A stretch of 64,000 bases of DNA from Ceratothoa steindachneri (GCA_963969495.1 OZ018317.1:34074226-34138225); one strand, 5' to 3'; counted from the stretch's first letter, positions 21,140-35,303 are shown. Notes: generated by a model from the letters alone, not told the origin. Numbers and translations are program-made.

Positions 21140-23670
21140 CACGTGGTTTAAAATAAGAGCGACGTCTCCCTTTTCAATAATTAAATTCCCGTCTAAAATC
21201 TTCGCCGAGTCAACGACAGACGCCTGAATTATGCACTGCCCCAATCTTTCCCCTTGCACGCCGAAAGAAAAGACGAAAGAGCTCGGAATCGCGGAAAGGA
21301 ATACCTTCACCTTCCGGGACTTTTTGTGACTTGGGATTTTTATCTGCCTTACCTTTTACACTCCCGTCACTACCTATGAGTGGGAGCTCGACCCCGCTTC
21401 GAGGGGGAAACACTCCCTAACTCCAACTCCCTCAGAGTTTGTGTTTAGTGACAAAAGGGCAAAAAAATGGCCCTGGCTACTGACAGGGGCGAACAAATAA
21501 ATAACTAAATAACAGAGACGTATAACACTGACGGGCAAACAGGCGTCACAATTTGGGGTGTGACGTTACTTTAAACGTTTCGAAATAAGATACAACGAAA
21601 TTTCTATATAAAAAAAACGTACAAATTTTCGCCTACGATTTCGTCGACGGTCGCAAATGGATGACGTCATTGCACTGAACGCCATCTATGAAGTTGCCAG
21701 GGGCACTGAATCAGTTCTAAATATGTTATCTAATCTTTGAAACACTCTGTTTACACTGAATTCTGTACAGTTTATGATTATAGTTCTGGTTGGTGGTAGC
21801 TTTAGTAAGGTCAATTGGTTTACTGATTGGGTTGAATAGCTTAATTATAATTGGGTATTTTGGCTTGCTTACTGGTTTGGTTTCGGAGGTTAGGTTAGAA
21901 GTAGAAATTAGATTTGTTTCAGTTTCTAGGATCAAACGTTGGTTATATAAGTATGGTAATTGAGACTGTTTGGTAGCGGGTTAGTATTCGAATTTACTAG
22001 CTGTGGTGCTAAATTTTGTTCGTTCTATTTGCTGATGGTTACATATACTTGCCTCTTGGTTTTGTGTACAATGGTTGGTAATTCGTATTGTTTTGAGAGG
22101 AGGGGAATATATGGTTAGTTAACCCAAGAATAGTTGGAAGCGTTGACTCCTTCCGTTTGGTCAATTAATGGTTGTTTGGTTGTTGCTCGTCGGGTAGTAG
22201 TGAATGAGATTCTGAAAGTAGGCGGTCTCTGTGCGCGTGCTTGTATACAGACTTACATTGTGTATGTATGAATGCGTGTGTCCGCATATATGTAACCAAG
22301 GTGGGAAACAAGAAACAACTTAACATTGTGATTGAAACCATACATCAAATGAGAGAGCTGAGGGGAGGGAGGGGAGGCAAGAAAAGCGGATTTAAGGGGA
22401 TTATCTCGTACACACACACATACACTCTCACACACACATAATCTCTCACTCTATTACATTCTCACAAAGTAAACTACGGTCTTTGTCTCCAGCGGCATAT
22501 AAAATACCACACCGTCACTTTTGACTCCCCATTTAATGTCTTTTTAAAAGGAAATGGAGTGGAAAGTTGCCCCTCCTCTTCCATGGCTTTAGGGTAAATA
22601 GTGTTAATTTTTGTGCCCTCTTCTGGCCTTGCAACTATGGCTATGGCTCCAATGGCCCTCAGTAGGTAGATGGGGCACAAGTCAAGGTGATCAGGCAGTC
22701 GGCGCAATGGAATCCTTGTTACTGAGAAAGGACTGCCTAGTAGTTTGGTACACGGTGCAATCTGACGTTGAAGGATGATTCTTGCAAGGGGTTCGATCGA
22801 AGAAGGGCGCGTGACCCTAAGTGATCACAGCAATTCAACGTAACCTGTTTGCCCATCTTCGAAACCCGGTACGACGCAGTGGCGGAGAGCAAACGGAGCT
22901 GCATAGCTTTAGCTTTATTCAAAATACAAGATTTGCTCAGAATGTCTCTTTGATCTATAGTTTACATGGGTTTTATATGAGAGAAGGTGGAAGCTCACCT
23001 CTAAAGGGGTTTACCAATAGGATACTAATGAGGAGGAGCTATTGGCTAATTTAATGGAAGTCTTCCAATCCTATATTAGGTGGGAGAAGCTTTCACAGGT
23101 TTTTTTTTAAGTGGGTAAACCAATACTAACTTAAGAACGGCAGGTCACTTTCAACAGGTCTGTTTATTTGCTACTTTTACGACCAGTGGGCAGGCATACA
23201 CTCTTTCCTAACCTATCTTCGAATTGGATGGCACCGGTAATTAGAAAAGGATTTATCTAATAGTATAACACTAAGCATTTTGTTCACAGTTTTCGTTAAT
23301 TTTTGCTTACATGGCAGATTCTTGCAACAATATCATCGAGAGGTAGAAAGAATAATTACAAATTTGATAAACATGGGAAAATTGGATATTAAGAACATCT
23401 GAACTTTTCAGCAGTTTGGGGTTTTTATATGGTTAAACAGACGAATTTTGCTGTTGTATCATTTACGAGAGACTAGATAAAGAACAGTTTGAAAACAAAA
23501 TGTAAACTTTGGGAACTGCTAAGCGTTCATTCGTAGCCGTCTATCTATTATCTATCGATCTATCCATCTATCTAATTATATGCAAATGTGTTTTTTCCCT
23601 AAGTATGAAAGTGAGAGGCGGGCTTCCTGTTTCATCTAACTATCCTATAGTTACTTTCTTTTTGTTAGGA
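21140..23670. other. No gene seen
   Basis: The stretch 21720-22200 is G/T-rich on the plus strand, with GGTTAGGTTAG at about 21888. A short CA-rich run lies near 22410-22440 and TATC/ATCTATC words near 23540-23575. No frame looks protein-like. Confidence 0.35.
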
Positions 23671-23680
23671 CACTTAACGT

Positions 23681-24375
23681 TAGGTGAATATATTCACGAA
23701 ACAGCGACTTGGGGTGAATATATTCACGAAACAGCGACTTGGGGTGAATATATTCACGAAATAGCGACTTGGGGTGAATATATTCACGAAACAGCGACTT
23801 GGGGTGAATATATTCACGAAACAGCGACTTGGGGTGAATATATTCACGAAACAGCGACTTGGGGTGAATATATTCACGAAATAGCGACTTGGGGTGAATA
23901 TATTCACGAAATAGCGGGGCAAGTTAAATATATTCACAAACGTCGAATTAGGGTGAATAGATGAATATATTTACGAAGCAGCGACTTAAGGTGAATAGTA
24001 AATATATTCACGAAGCAAAGCAGTGGCTTAGGGTGAATAGGTGTATATATTCACAGATCAGTGGTATATGATGAATATGCGAATATATTTACGAAGATCC
24101 GGCTTAGTGTTCATAGTTGAATATATTCACGAAACAGTGACTTAAGGTGAATAGTGAATATATTCACGAAGCATTGGCTTAGGGTGAATAGGTGTATATA
24201 TTCACAGATCAGTGGTATATGATGAATATGCGAATATATTCACGAAGATCCGGCTTAGTGTTGAAGGGGAATATATTCACGAAGCAGCGGCTTAGTGTAC
24301 ATAGGTGAATATATTCACGAAATAGCGGCTTAGGGTGTATATATTCACTTATGAGCGGTTTAGGGTGAATATAGT
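23681..24375. repeat. Array of palindromic repeats, 30-bp core units
   Basis: Each unit holds GTGAATATATTCAC, a perfect 14-bp palindrome. Eight units sit at exact 30-bp spacing (palindrome cores at 23686, 23716 and so on to 23896), joined by GAAAYAGCGACTTGG. A ninth, diverged unit follows at 23926. Beyond it the palindrome recurs at longer, irregular spacing with added GGTGAATAG words and a 151-bp higher-order duplication (from about 24025 and again from about 24176). The 151-codon frame across the array arises because 30 is divisible by three. Confidence 0.93.
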
Positions 24376-25416
<1,041 letters not shown>

Positions 25417-25555
25417 TCACTTTCTTTATTCCATCTGCTATCTTTCTTTGTCTCTCTCTCTCTCTCTCTCTCTCTCTTCCTTCTTTCTTAATCTATGTTT
25501 GATCTTGTCTGGTCTTTATTCGCTCGAGTATCAATTTTCTATGGGGTTTTGAAAA

Positions 25556-25589
<34 letters not shown>

Positions 25590-26079
25590 TTTATATATCC
25601 TAAGCCGGAGGAGAGGACCAAATCAAAATAGATTTGGAACAAAACTCATACAGATCAACTGAAACTTGATGCCCAAAGTAGAACCAATACCTTCCACATT
25701 ACATTCACAAACAAGTTTATTAAACTTCACTACGATCAAGTGAAAAACTCCTCATTAGAAAACAATAATAGAGCAGAAACTATTCTACAATGAGACAAGT
25801 TCATGTAACATTAAAAAAAAAGAAGCGAAGCAATGAAGAGACTTTAAGATAAAAAGCGAAAAGTGAGACGCGATGGAACAATTAGGAAAAGGATCGAATA
25901 TACACAACTTAACGAGCTTATTAAAAGCAACTTAGGTTCAATATATAAACCTTAAAATACAAATTGAATGCAAAAACAATTAAAATGAAATTGGCAAAAC
26001 AGATGAAACAACACCTAACATTTCATAGACACAAAATAACTACACTAAAATATAAATAGGAGAATAAAATCACAAACAG

Positions 26080-27110
26080 CGAAAATATCATTAAAAACAG
26101 TGAAGAATTTTATCAGGAAGTAGAGAGCAGCAAAAGCTACCATATACCAGATAACAACTTGTCAATAAATAAGGAGAAAGTCTCTTCTGTAAAAGAAAAC
26201 GATATTTTGCACGCACTTAAGAGCATAAAAAATGGTAAAGCAGCTTGAAACGATGGCGCTTACAATCGATCTTATTAAGTCTGAGGATGAACGTCATGCA
26301 GACCTAATGGCTAGTCCCCTTACAAAATATTTAAAGGAAAGTAGGAGTTCAAGAGCATGGTCCTACGCCTCCGTTTTATTTTTTTTTAAAATGGGCACAA
26401 GAAATATTTAAAGAACTACAGTCTCTTATCAGCAACGAATAAATGACTAAGATAGAAAATCTGTACTCTTAACACAAACACTTCAACAGTAACTACAGTA
26501 CATATGATCATCTGTAGGCTGTTTGGCACAAACACTTCAACAAAAACTACAGTACATATGATCATCTGCAGGCTGTTTGACACAAACACTTCAACAGTAA
26601 CTACAGTACATATGATCATCTGCAGGCTATTTGACACAAACACTTCAACAGTAACTACAATACATATGATCATCTGTAGGCTGTTTGACACAAACACTCC
26701 AACAGTAACTACAGTACATATGATCATATGTAGGCTGTTTGACACTATTGTACAAAACAAAATAATATGAAATATCTCCACATGGCATTCATAGTCTATA
26801 GGAAAAATCCTTTGACTCTGTAAACACCGATTCAGTTCTAAGAGCACTACTTAAAATGGCAATTAACAAGACCTATGTTGGCGTACTCATGCAGGATCGT
26901 CATTTTGGTTGAATCAGTTCAACTCAGTCAATAGTAAAATTCACATAGACGTGAAAGCCAGGGGTGGGGGAGGTTCTCCCGCTCTCTCAAACTGTTTACA
27001 CTTGTACTTGTGGAGATTGAATTGGGAAGAAAAATGGAATGGCGTCGTATAATTTTACTCAAATCAAGAAGAAATAAAAAAGATAATGGAATTATTAAAA
27101 AAAATCGCAG
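26080..27110 (+). pseudogene. LINE reverse transcriptase relic, interrupted by a 54-bp tandem repeat
   Basis: Read through stops and frameshifts, the plus strand gives FYQEVESSKSYHIPDN, then DILHALKSIKNGKAA with NDGAYNRSY, and later YLKNYSLLSA. These are the fingers and early palm motifs of non-LTR reverse transcriptases (the NGKAPG-NDG and LKNYRP blocks). After a tandem repeat the homology resumes with FDSVNTDSVLRALLKMAINK (about 26800-26880) and WRLNWEEK (about 27000-27030), from the following RT blocks. The catalytic YXDD motif is not visible. No endonuclease domain is seen upstream. It belongs to a LINE with an RTE/CR1-like RT, but the clade is uncertain. Confidence 0.7.
26473..26745. repeat. 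54-bp tandem repeat inside the LINE relic
   Basis: Five units begin CACAAACACTTCAACAGTAA at 26473, 26527, 26581, 26635 and 26689, exactly 54 bp apart. Each unit contains TATGATCATCTG. Because 54 is a multiple of three, frames stay open on both strands. Confidence 0.95.
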
Positions 27111-27139
27111 TGTGGTAGACTTAGACCTTTACTCATGGA

Positions 27140-27305
27140 GATCTCCCCTTTCCTAAAAGGGAGGGTATTAGGTTACGTCAGGAGGGGGAAGGAGGGTGTT
27201 ATGTCCCACCAGGAGGGGGAAGGAGGGTGTTAGGTCCCATCAGGAGGGGTGGGGGTATTAAGTACCTCCAGGAAGGTGGAAAGAGGGTGCTAAGTCCCCT
27301 CGCAT
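27140..27305 (-). repeat. Minisatellite, about 31-bp unit, five copies; same family as 1.9 kb
   Basis: Units such as GGAAGGAGGGTGTTAGGTCC are the reverse complement of the GGACCTAACACCCTC core at 1925-2272. Copies are more diverged than at the first locus. Confidence 0.8.
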
Positions 27306-29300
27306 AAAGGGGGCATTTTACACCCCCCTTGAACGTCCCTCAGGGGGCAATTGGACGCCATGTTTACAAACGGGAAGAAAACCAACAGGTGCATTTCTGC
27401 AAGAAATTCGGAGACAAAGGTGAGGAGAGATGCGTCCCACCTCACTCTCTACTCTTCCATTTGGGGCTTCCATCCAATTTCCCTTCCCCCAACTTCACCA
27501 CTACTCTACAATCTCACGCCCGCGATTTAAGCGAGATGCCTTCGTTGATTTTCGCTTTCGTTTATAAGAATACTTGGGAATCGGGAAGAGAGCACAACTC
27601 TCCTGAACGTGCAGAGAAGAAAAGGCAACTGGCGTAATCCAACGAGGGCAACACAACCTGAGCGGAAAGGTATTCTCGGGCTACCTGTGATGGCTGGGTA
27701 CTGGGGGAGGGGGGGGAGCACGCAGTCCACCTGTCAAGGATGAGTACCCATGCCACGTCCCCCCATGTAGACGTTGGGGCCTGGATGGCACTCAACCCTA
27801 AAAATATCAGCCATGGCTGCGCGGGGAAAGAAGCCCCCTCGCCCCCCCCCTCAAATAAAAACGAATCGCGAGTGAGACAAAAGCTAATAAAGATCGAGAT
27901 AAGACAGTCGGCTCAAGTGGGGCGGGGGGGGGGGATGGAGTGAGTATCTCGTAGTGTTATGAAAGTGCGACAGCAGACGACTCAGGCGGCTTGGAGCGTG
28001 GGTGAGGCGGTGGAGCGGGGGAAGGGGGGCTCAGAAACTGCTAAACGAGGGTTCTTTAAAGCACTCCACCAACAAAGAAAGTTAAGATGTGGATGTTGGG
28101 GTCTGGAGGGTACGTGTCCAGCTGTCAGGTTCGGCAGGGTTGCCACTTCTATACTTGACATCGTATTGAGGGGAGGATAAAGGAAGGGGGGGGGGCGATG
28201 ACGAACTAAGGTGTTCTCGAAACGTACAATCACCTCGTTAGAGGGGAGGGGGAGAGGGAGAGGGAGGGAGAATTATGGGGAGGTGAGGGATTCAAGCAAT
28301 TCATGAACGCTAACCTCCCTATTGCCCTAGGATATAGTGTGTGCGTGCGCTATCATGTATGTGTACACGCGAAAACTCTGCCTGAACATGTATTCCGAGG
28401 TATGCCATCTGTGCTAATATATGTGCGCGCATACATGTGTTGCTTATCCAAGTGTAACAATAGTGTAAGTATACGCTTGTACTGGCACTACTGTGTGTAT
28501 TTCAATCGTATTCGAGACGTACAGATATACACATGTGAATTGCAACGCCCATAGAACGCAAGTATCACAACCAGAGAACAAAGGCTGGAAACGCGCCTAG
28601 TGCGCGCGCACCTCGTTCGTATATGCGCGCGTTCTGCCGACTAGAAGCGTAGAATTACAGTGGTTTTCCACGTCCCCGATTGCCCCCTGGGGGAGGGGGG
28701 GTGCCATCAATGGCGTGGGATCGCGACTGAGAGGTGTGTTGGGGCGCGCGGGGGCAGGTCGCGTCCTCGCCTGGAATTTGCCCCAGGGGGCGGGGGTTAA
28801 GAAGGGATTGCCTAATGTCGGTCTGACAGAAGCGAGAACGTCACACCCGTCCGGTCAAATACGTACATCTCTCAGGTACGTATTCAAACATACCGCCTGT
28901 ATACATACATAACGTCACAAACCATTTTAAACCCTTTTCCCGAGAGCCTATTAATAGATTTAAATAACTATAATTATTGTACAAACCGGTCCCCCCCCCC
29001 TCCGATGGTCTCCACTAGCAACGATCCCCCCCCCCATCCTCACACATGCCCCCTTCCCCCTTTACAACTGCTGGCCACAACCCAGCTTCTGCCTCAGGCG
29101 TCATGACTCGGAAAAATGCAGTTCGTTGAACAGCCTTGAAAGGTTAAAACGGATTTAGTGAAAAAAATAAATATATATTTTTTCTCTCGTATCTCGTTGT
29201 CTGCCAGCTTGAGGGTCAACCTTAAACGAATACGTGCGTTCAGTCATACTCGAAAAATACCACTTTCAAGCACCCCAACACTGCATTTTATTTTTTTCAT
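27306..29300. other. G-rich region, no gene seen
   Basis: The plus strand has many G-runs (27703-27718, 27918-27932, 28184-28194, and purine-only sequence at 28239-28271). C-runs lie at 28990 and 29026. CpG is more frequent than in the flanks. Several frames of 65-105 codons are present, but none has a recognisable domain and both strands score alike. A loose copy of the repeat at 1682 lies at 28100-28150. Confidence 0.4.
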
Positions 29301-29307
29301 TGTGTTA

Positions 29308-29375
29308 GCCCATCTGGCGACTGCCTACTTGGGCATAAGTCGTTACACAACACAGCCTAGTACTAGGCTATATTT
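29308..29375 (+). repeat. SINE-like dispersed repeat, copy 1
   Basis: AGCCCATCTGG, then GACTGCCTACT, then ACAGCCTAGTACTAGGCT aligns with 54620-54695 over about 75 bp. Both copies follow a T-rich tract. GCCCATCTGGCGACTG also occurs once at 10948. There is no clear tRNA head. CCTAGTACTAGG is palindromic. Confidence 0.6.
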
Positions 29376-30370
29376 AAATACGAACCGACACTCTGCAAGG
29401 GCGTGCAAAGTAATCTTTATGATCGTTTCTCTAAGAACTCGTACAGGGATGTTTACGGTAGCAGGATTCCTGTATTATGACTAGTTTTTTTCTATAATTC
29501 TCTGCCATCAAAGATCTTTGGCTCTTCTTACTCTCTTTCCAGCTTCTGTCCATCGAAAATGTCCTCTTTGGTTAAGCCATTCTTTACTTAATCAGAAATG
29601 CGTCTAGAGAAATACAGAACAAACACATGTCATATAGAACCAAATGAATAATTCCGGAGGTTATTAGATTATACAAGATGTCAATTAAAATTTAAACCGA
29701 CACAAAAAATAAATATGATTTGAAAGAACGTAAATTTAAGTTTATGATATCTTTACTTTAAAAATTATATATCTTAAATTAACCAATCTCGCCTAGAACT
29801 TCCACGCACTGTTAGTTCGATAGTCCCTCTTTGAGTAGCGTTATCAGCGTAGTTTAGTGTTGATGGTGGCGATGTGAGAGTATGAAACGATCGGAATGAA
29901 TTAATTTCAGTCTGAAACATATTGTTGCCTTTTCCAGAGTTTGTCGAAAACGGTTGTAGTTTTTCCATTTGCTCGTTAGTTGAATTTAAGTTACATAAAA
30001 ACCATTTGATTTTAAGTTTGATAAATATCAAACTGAGATATGCTTAAAATAGGAATGTTTACCTCTCCGCTTGCTACGAGCTTGATTGACTTACCGTGAA
30101 CACACACACAATGGTAAAAATAGTTAGTAGAATAAACCGAGTCATAATTGAAGAGTGATACGAATAAGCTTTGAAATGTAGGTTCAACTTGAGAAAGTTG
30201 AAAGAAGGAAGGAAGGGGGTCTTTTGATGAGGACAAGTTGAACCAGTTTGACTAATTTTGATAGTTGTTAGCTGAGCTCCCTCTGTGGTTCCGAGTTTAA
30301 AATTAAAGTGCAATAACGAGACCACGTCACGCATAAACTTTCTAATAGGAGATCTGTAAAGAAAGTCGAG

Positions 30371-30425
30371 TCGGGAAGGCACACAATCCCCCAGATGTCA
30401 GTTGCAGCAAGGTTGACCATGCTTC
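30371..30425 (+). repeat. Dispersed ~50-bp repeat, copy 2
   Basis: TCGGGAAGGCACACAATCCC and the following bases match 1682-1735. The surrounding 29.4-31.3 kb holds no supported gene. Confidence 0.5.
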
Positions 30426-31385
30426 TCCACCTGAATCCCTCCCGCGAGTACGTAAAATGATAGATAAGGAGAGGAAAGATGGGAGGGGGCATTAGAAAGA
30501 GATAAAGGTGGCAAGAATGCGGATAAGTCAAATATACCAGCCACTCGCCCCCTCGGCCCCGAGCAAGGATGAATTAACGAAAACTTGTCGACGACTACCC
30601 TATGCAGTTAGCTATCTCGAAGGAATAAAGTCCAGGTAGTCTCAATCTCGTTTAAGAATGCAGGGAAGGGGGTCCAAGAGGGTGTGCCGTTTCTCAAAGT
30701 ATCAGGTGTAACAGTGTTACGGGCACCACCTTGCGGGGTCTTGGGGAGGGGGGGAGGCAAAGACTCCCTTAGAAGGACTCGTAACGTCTGCGCCTCATTT
30801 TACTCACAAATTTATACACACAAATTCCCATAACTCCGTTAATTATCGCACTTAATGCACATGTATGTATACGTGATTTTACGTACATCATTTGTTCTCC
30901 CTGTTTTATAAACATACACAGCCGCGCAGACACACAAACGGCCGTATCCACATATGTGGAGGATATGTGCATGCTGTCCCTCCTACACGCGAAGTCCACG
31001 CACGGACACACCCAGCACCTTTGCACCCCTTGTGGAGACACGCGCTCACACACACCAGGGCGGGATCGTCTCCTGTGCCTTCATATGGCTTGAGGGGGCG
31101 CGGGGGGGGGGAAGAAGGTGCCATTGGAGAATGAGTTGAGGCAGTGTCGTGTTGAAACAGGACTGCGTGGAGCAACTTTCCTCGTAGTTTTTGAACCAAT
31201 GCTACACCCAATTAATCGCCTTGAAAGACCTACGGAGTACGTTTCCGTGACAGTTCTTTGTCCTTTAAGTCTACCAATATCACTTCTTCAGAGTCATCTC
31301 AAAACGCTGGTCATGATCTCCTGTGATGACCTCTTTGATTTGAATTTAACAGATCGACAAGATCGTGGTTCGTCAGAGCTTCAGT

Positions 31386-31690
31386 TACAATTCGACCCAT
31401 TAAAAATCTCTTCATCAGCTTCTACAATTCAACCCATTCAAAACCTCTTCATCAGTTTTTACAATTCTATCCATTCAAAACCTCTTCCTCAGCTTCTAAA
31501 ATTCGACCCATTCAAAACCTCTTCCTCAGCTTCTAAAATTCGACCCATTCAAAACCTCTTCCTCAGCTTCTACAATCCAACCCACTAAGAACCTCTTCAT
31601 CAGCTTTTACAATTTGACCCCTTAAAAACGTCTTCATCAGTTTATACAATTCGACCCATTAAAAACCTCTTCATCAGCTTCGATCTTGCT
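31386..31690 (+). repeat. 37-bp tandem repeat, about eight units
   Basis: Units close to ATTCGACCCATTCAAAACC followed by TCTTCATCAGCTTCTAAA recur at 37-bp spacing, for example at 31501 and 31538. The first and last units are diverged. Confidence 0.9.
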
Positions 31691-32253
31691 AAAAATGACC
31701 AGTGAAAGATGGTTGGAACATCTGAGTGCAACGTTTTCGGAATCCTTCGCGCGGGACGCTGAGGCCAAGTGTTTCATCCGAAATCAAGAATGCCGACCCA
31801 TGCAAGATGTCCACTGTAGTGGCTATATGATCAATGGTTACTCAACGATTCTCTTCCATAGAGTTTCTAACAACCACCACCATGTTTTCGTCCCTTATGG
31901 TCGATACTCTTCCTCCATTTCCTGAAAGTTTTTCTGCCATCTCGAGAAAGTTGAAGCCATTTGTAGAAGCCCGTTTTCTTTGGAGAAGCATCGCCATTAA
32001 CCTTTTTGTACAGCTTCAATTATTTGCGTAGTTTTACAATCGAGTTTTATCAATCATTTGATGTTTGTTTTTATCTCAAAGTTGCTTCTTTTCATGGCTA
32101 ATCTAAATGTGCTTTTGAAACGCGCTTCTGCAAAATACGCGATAATCAAGCTCCAATATGATATCAAAGGAAGGTCTTCTAGATACGTTTGAACCCTGTT
32201 TTATTTTTTAAATAACTAAAAATGATAGAACAGTAAGTCTTCCGTGAACTTTA

Positions 32254-32474
<221 letters not shown>

Positions 32475-32476
<2 letters not shown>

Positions 32477-32640
32477 AACACACCGCAAGAAAGAGAAAAC
32501 GGAATAATTGTTTTTCTTCGGAAATAGTTATTTCCTACTTCGAAAAAATCTGAGCTGGGGTTGGATTCGAACTGTGCCCACTGAGGCAGCGAGCAACAGC
32601 TTTGATATTAATTAAACCGCCCCTTACACCACTCGATTCT
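32475..32640 (-). repeat. tRNA-derived SINE-like unit, left arm of an inverted pair
   Basis: On the minus strand this reads CGAGTGG...AGTTCGAATCC...TTTTTTCGAAGTA and ends in a tail GGTGTGTTGG next to (TA)n. It is the near inverse complement of 32701-32867. Box B is at 32563-32573. The first bases of box A differ here. Confidence 0.8.
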
Positions 32641-32694
32641 AAAATTACGCAAATAATTGAAGCTTTACAAAAAGGTTAATGACGATGTTTCTTC

Positions 32695-32867
32695 TGCGTA
32701 GCCGAGTGGTCTAAGGGGCGCTTTAATTGAGATCAAAGCGGTTGCTCGCTGCCATAGTGTGCAAAGTTGCACAGTTCGAATCCCATCCCAGCTCGGATTT
32801 TTTCGAAGTATTAAATAACTATTTCCGAAGAAAAATTATTCCGTTTTCTCTTTCTCGCGGTGTGTTG
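32695..32867 (+). repeat. tRNA-derived SINE-like unit, right arm of an inverted pair
   Basis: Box A TAGCCGAGTGG (32699-32709) and box B AGTTCGAATCC (32773-32783) give a Ser/Leu-like tRNA head. A shared tail follows, with AATAACTATTTCCGAAG and CGGTGTGTTG. It ends near a (TA)n tract at 32913-32995. The head lacks a proper acceptor stem partner, so it is SINE-like, not a tRNA gene. Confidence 0.8.
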
Positions 32868-32911
32868 ATTTATTTTATTTCATCATTCTCTCGCGCTCAT
32901 GAGAGATATAC

Positions 32912-32912
<1 letters not shown>

Positions 32913-32995
<83 letters not shown>
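32913..32995. repeat. (TA)n microsatellite, about 83 bp
   Basis: A TA run lying 45 bp beyond the right SINE-like arm. Confidence 0.97.
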
Positions 32996-32998
<3 letters not shown>

Positions 32999-33169
32999 TC
33001 ATCAAATTTCTGGTTCCATTCCTCACTTTAGGTAATTAAAGTTTACTATCCTAAATATTAAGATGTGAATATTAACAGATCATAAGGAACATGATATTAA
33101 TGATAGTTACATCACTTGGTGACTGTACAGTCACTGTACAAGTATTAAAACTAGAACCAAAGGAGAGAG

Positions 33170-35250
33170 AGGGTTAAGAGTACGGATATGGGTATAAAGA
33201 AGCAGGTAGTTTACCGCCATGGGCAGCGGGGAAGCGCAACGGAGTAGCATGAGGCGAAGAGAAACACAACAAATATAACAAAGAAAAAATAGCAATAACA
33301 AAAAGGCTAAAGTGCATGTGCATGGTCATGTACCTTAGGGAGGCGCCCCTCCCCCGGCACCGGAGCATGCAACCAGCAACATGAAAGTTATATAAAATGG
33401 ATGAGGTCATCCTCCTCCAAAAAGTCATATAAGCCACAGTCGGGAGTGGACGAACCCGTCCAGAATACAAGAGGCAAGCGATAGCGAAGACCTCCCAGAC
33501 AAGAATGTGCTGGGGTATGTTCACGGGGAAACTCACGGTGAAATGGCGGGCAACTTTAGGTTTCCGTCGGCCGTTTCCCATCTTCTTTGCCATGCCGACC
33601 GAAGGGCTGACCTGAATCCTCCCATGTATTCATTGTGGAGAATAGCAAAGCGGCGTTCTGTTCCCTAGCCCTCGCGGACTCATCGGCGCGTTCATTCCCT
33701 GCAATCCCCAAATGGCCAGGAACCCAGAAGAAGATAATCTCGACATTTTTCCCGCTCGGGCCGTGGCGTTACGGAAACCCCGAACCAAAGAGTGCGGATA
33801 TTACAATGTCCCGACAGAGCACTCTGTGAGTCCCTATAAATCACAATCCGGTCTTCTAACCGAGCACCATGTGTTATTTCCCGTGCCGAGCAGTGTATTG
33901 AAATCATCTCGGCCTTGTAGATAGCCCTAGCGTCTGGTAGAAGGCCGTTGACTTCACACAAGGGGCATACGACGTGGAAGCTCACCCACCGATAGGACTT
34001 GGAGCTATCCGTGTAGTGGTACGAATCAAGTGTCACACGAAGTGTGCTCCAAAAAAATTGAGTCGAACGCAATACTTTCGAGGCTTTGGGGAGCAAGGGC
34101 GTGGTGACAAAGAGTCATTGTTGGTATCCTCTAGGACGGTGTTCTGTGCAGAAAAAGATGCGCCATAGAGCCAGGAGCTAAGTTAAGCTCCCGAAGCAAT
34201 TTCTGGTCTTAAATACAAGGGCTTAAGATATAATTGTAGTCTCTAAGTGAAATAGGCATCGTCGAGATCGGCTGTGGTTGTAAGGAGAGCCGTTGGCAAC
34301 TGAGATAGATGGGGGATCGAGGGCACAAGCACATAATGCACTGCATACGGTGCGGAGCGAGCGGCATCTCCCTGGCTTCGATAAGCGCCCTCTCAATAAC
34401 GGACGTGCAGAAAGCACTGGTCGCCAAACGGAGACCGGTGTGGTGGATCGAGTCTATTTGCCGAAATTCACAGTCGGCTTGATAAAAATGGTACTCGTAG
34501 TGAACAAATGAAGGATAAAACAATAGAGCAGTAGCTTTATCAAGGCCCTAAGTACTTAGAGTCACGGAACAAAGAATATCCATACGCCGGAGCAAGTGAC
34601 CGTAAGGCTGCGGAAATGGGACTCACAAGTGAGGCGTCGGTCGAAAAAAAGACAAAGCAAACGATTCGAATCTACCATATTAAGGTGAGCCCCATTTAGG
34701 GACAAGACGGGTCAGTGTGGAGGCGTGAGTGGCGGTAGAAGTGCATTACCTTAGTCTTGGCTAAAGAAATTCGAAGCCGGTGCGAATCGACATAGCGAGA
34801 GATGCGGTTCAAGCCTGTTGGAGTAAACGCACCAGATTTGACAGCTGGGCCTTACCAAACGAGATAGAATGGTCGTCTAAGTAGAGCGTAACGACATCTT
34901 CCAGCAGCACCGAGGTGATACAGTCGATGTTCAAGTCAAACAGTGTGACACTGAGGGTACTTACTTCCCTGCATGACGTTTTCTCCCTGCCCTATTAAGC
35001 TAGAGTGGGCCCTCCCCCCTAGTCGTACACTGAATCGACAATCTCGTAAGAACTCCCATATGAAGATTGGGAGGCTTCTCCTCGCCTTCGACGTGGAATG
35101 TAATTTATAGAGACCGCTCGGTACAGAAACTAGGTAGACCTCGCTGTCCAGGAAATGGATGTAACAATTATCAATTTCTCCATCAACTTGCACAAGTATG
35201 AGGTTAGAAAAATTAGGCGGATAATCGTTCGAGCCGTTTCACACTCGGTC
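33170..35250 (-). pseudogene. LINE relic with RT and RNase H domains (I/R1-like)
   Basis: On the minus strand several frames line up as one decayed non-LTR polyprotein. The RT palm shows FLRDCRFSVRLG (about 35050-35010), and a catalytic LYLDD is encoded at about 34873-34886. The connection or thumb reads IDSIHHTGLRLATSAFCTS (about 34460-34400). An RNase H domain has KAEMISIHCSAREI then IVIYRDSQSAL (about 33920-33810). RT followed by RNase H is typical of the I superclade. There are many frameshifts and stops. No endonuclease or ORF1 remains. The 5' side ends close to a (TA)n tract, suggesting 5' truncation. Confidence 0.75.
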
Positions 35251-35290
35251 GAATACGAAAAAATAGGATGGCGTGTCGTGGAATGGCCAG

Positions 35291-35303
35291 ACTCTCTCTC
35301 TCT

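Noticed and set aside
23509..23964. 151-residue protein with ten-residue repeats
   Set aside because: It is a by-product of the 30-bp palindromic array; the minus strand is open across the same units as well.
23681..24375. CRISPR-like array
   Set aside because: The units are contiguous without unique spacers, there are no cas genes, and the surroundings are eukaryotic.
27306..28300. CpG-rich region as a host promoter
   Set aside because: The composition comes largely from G-runs and purine tracts. No gene, splice site or start follows on either strand.
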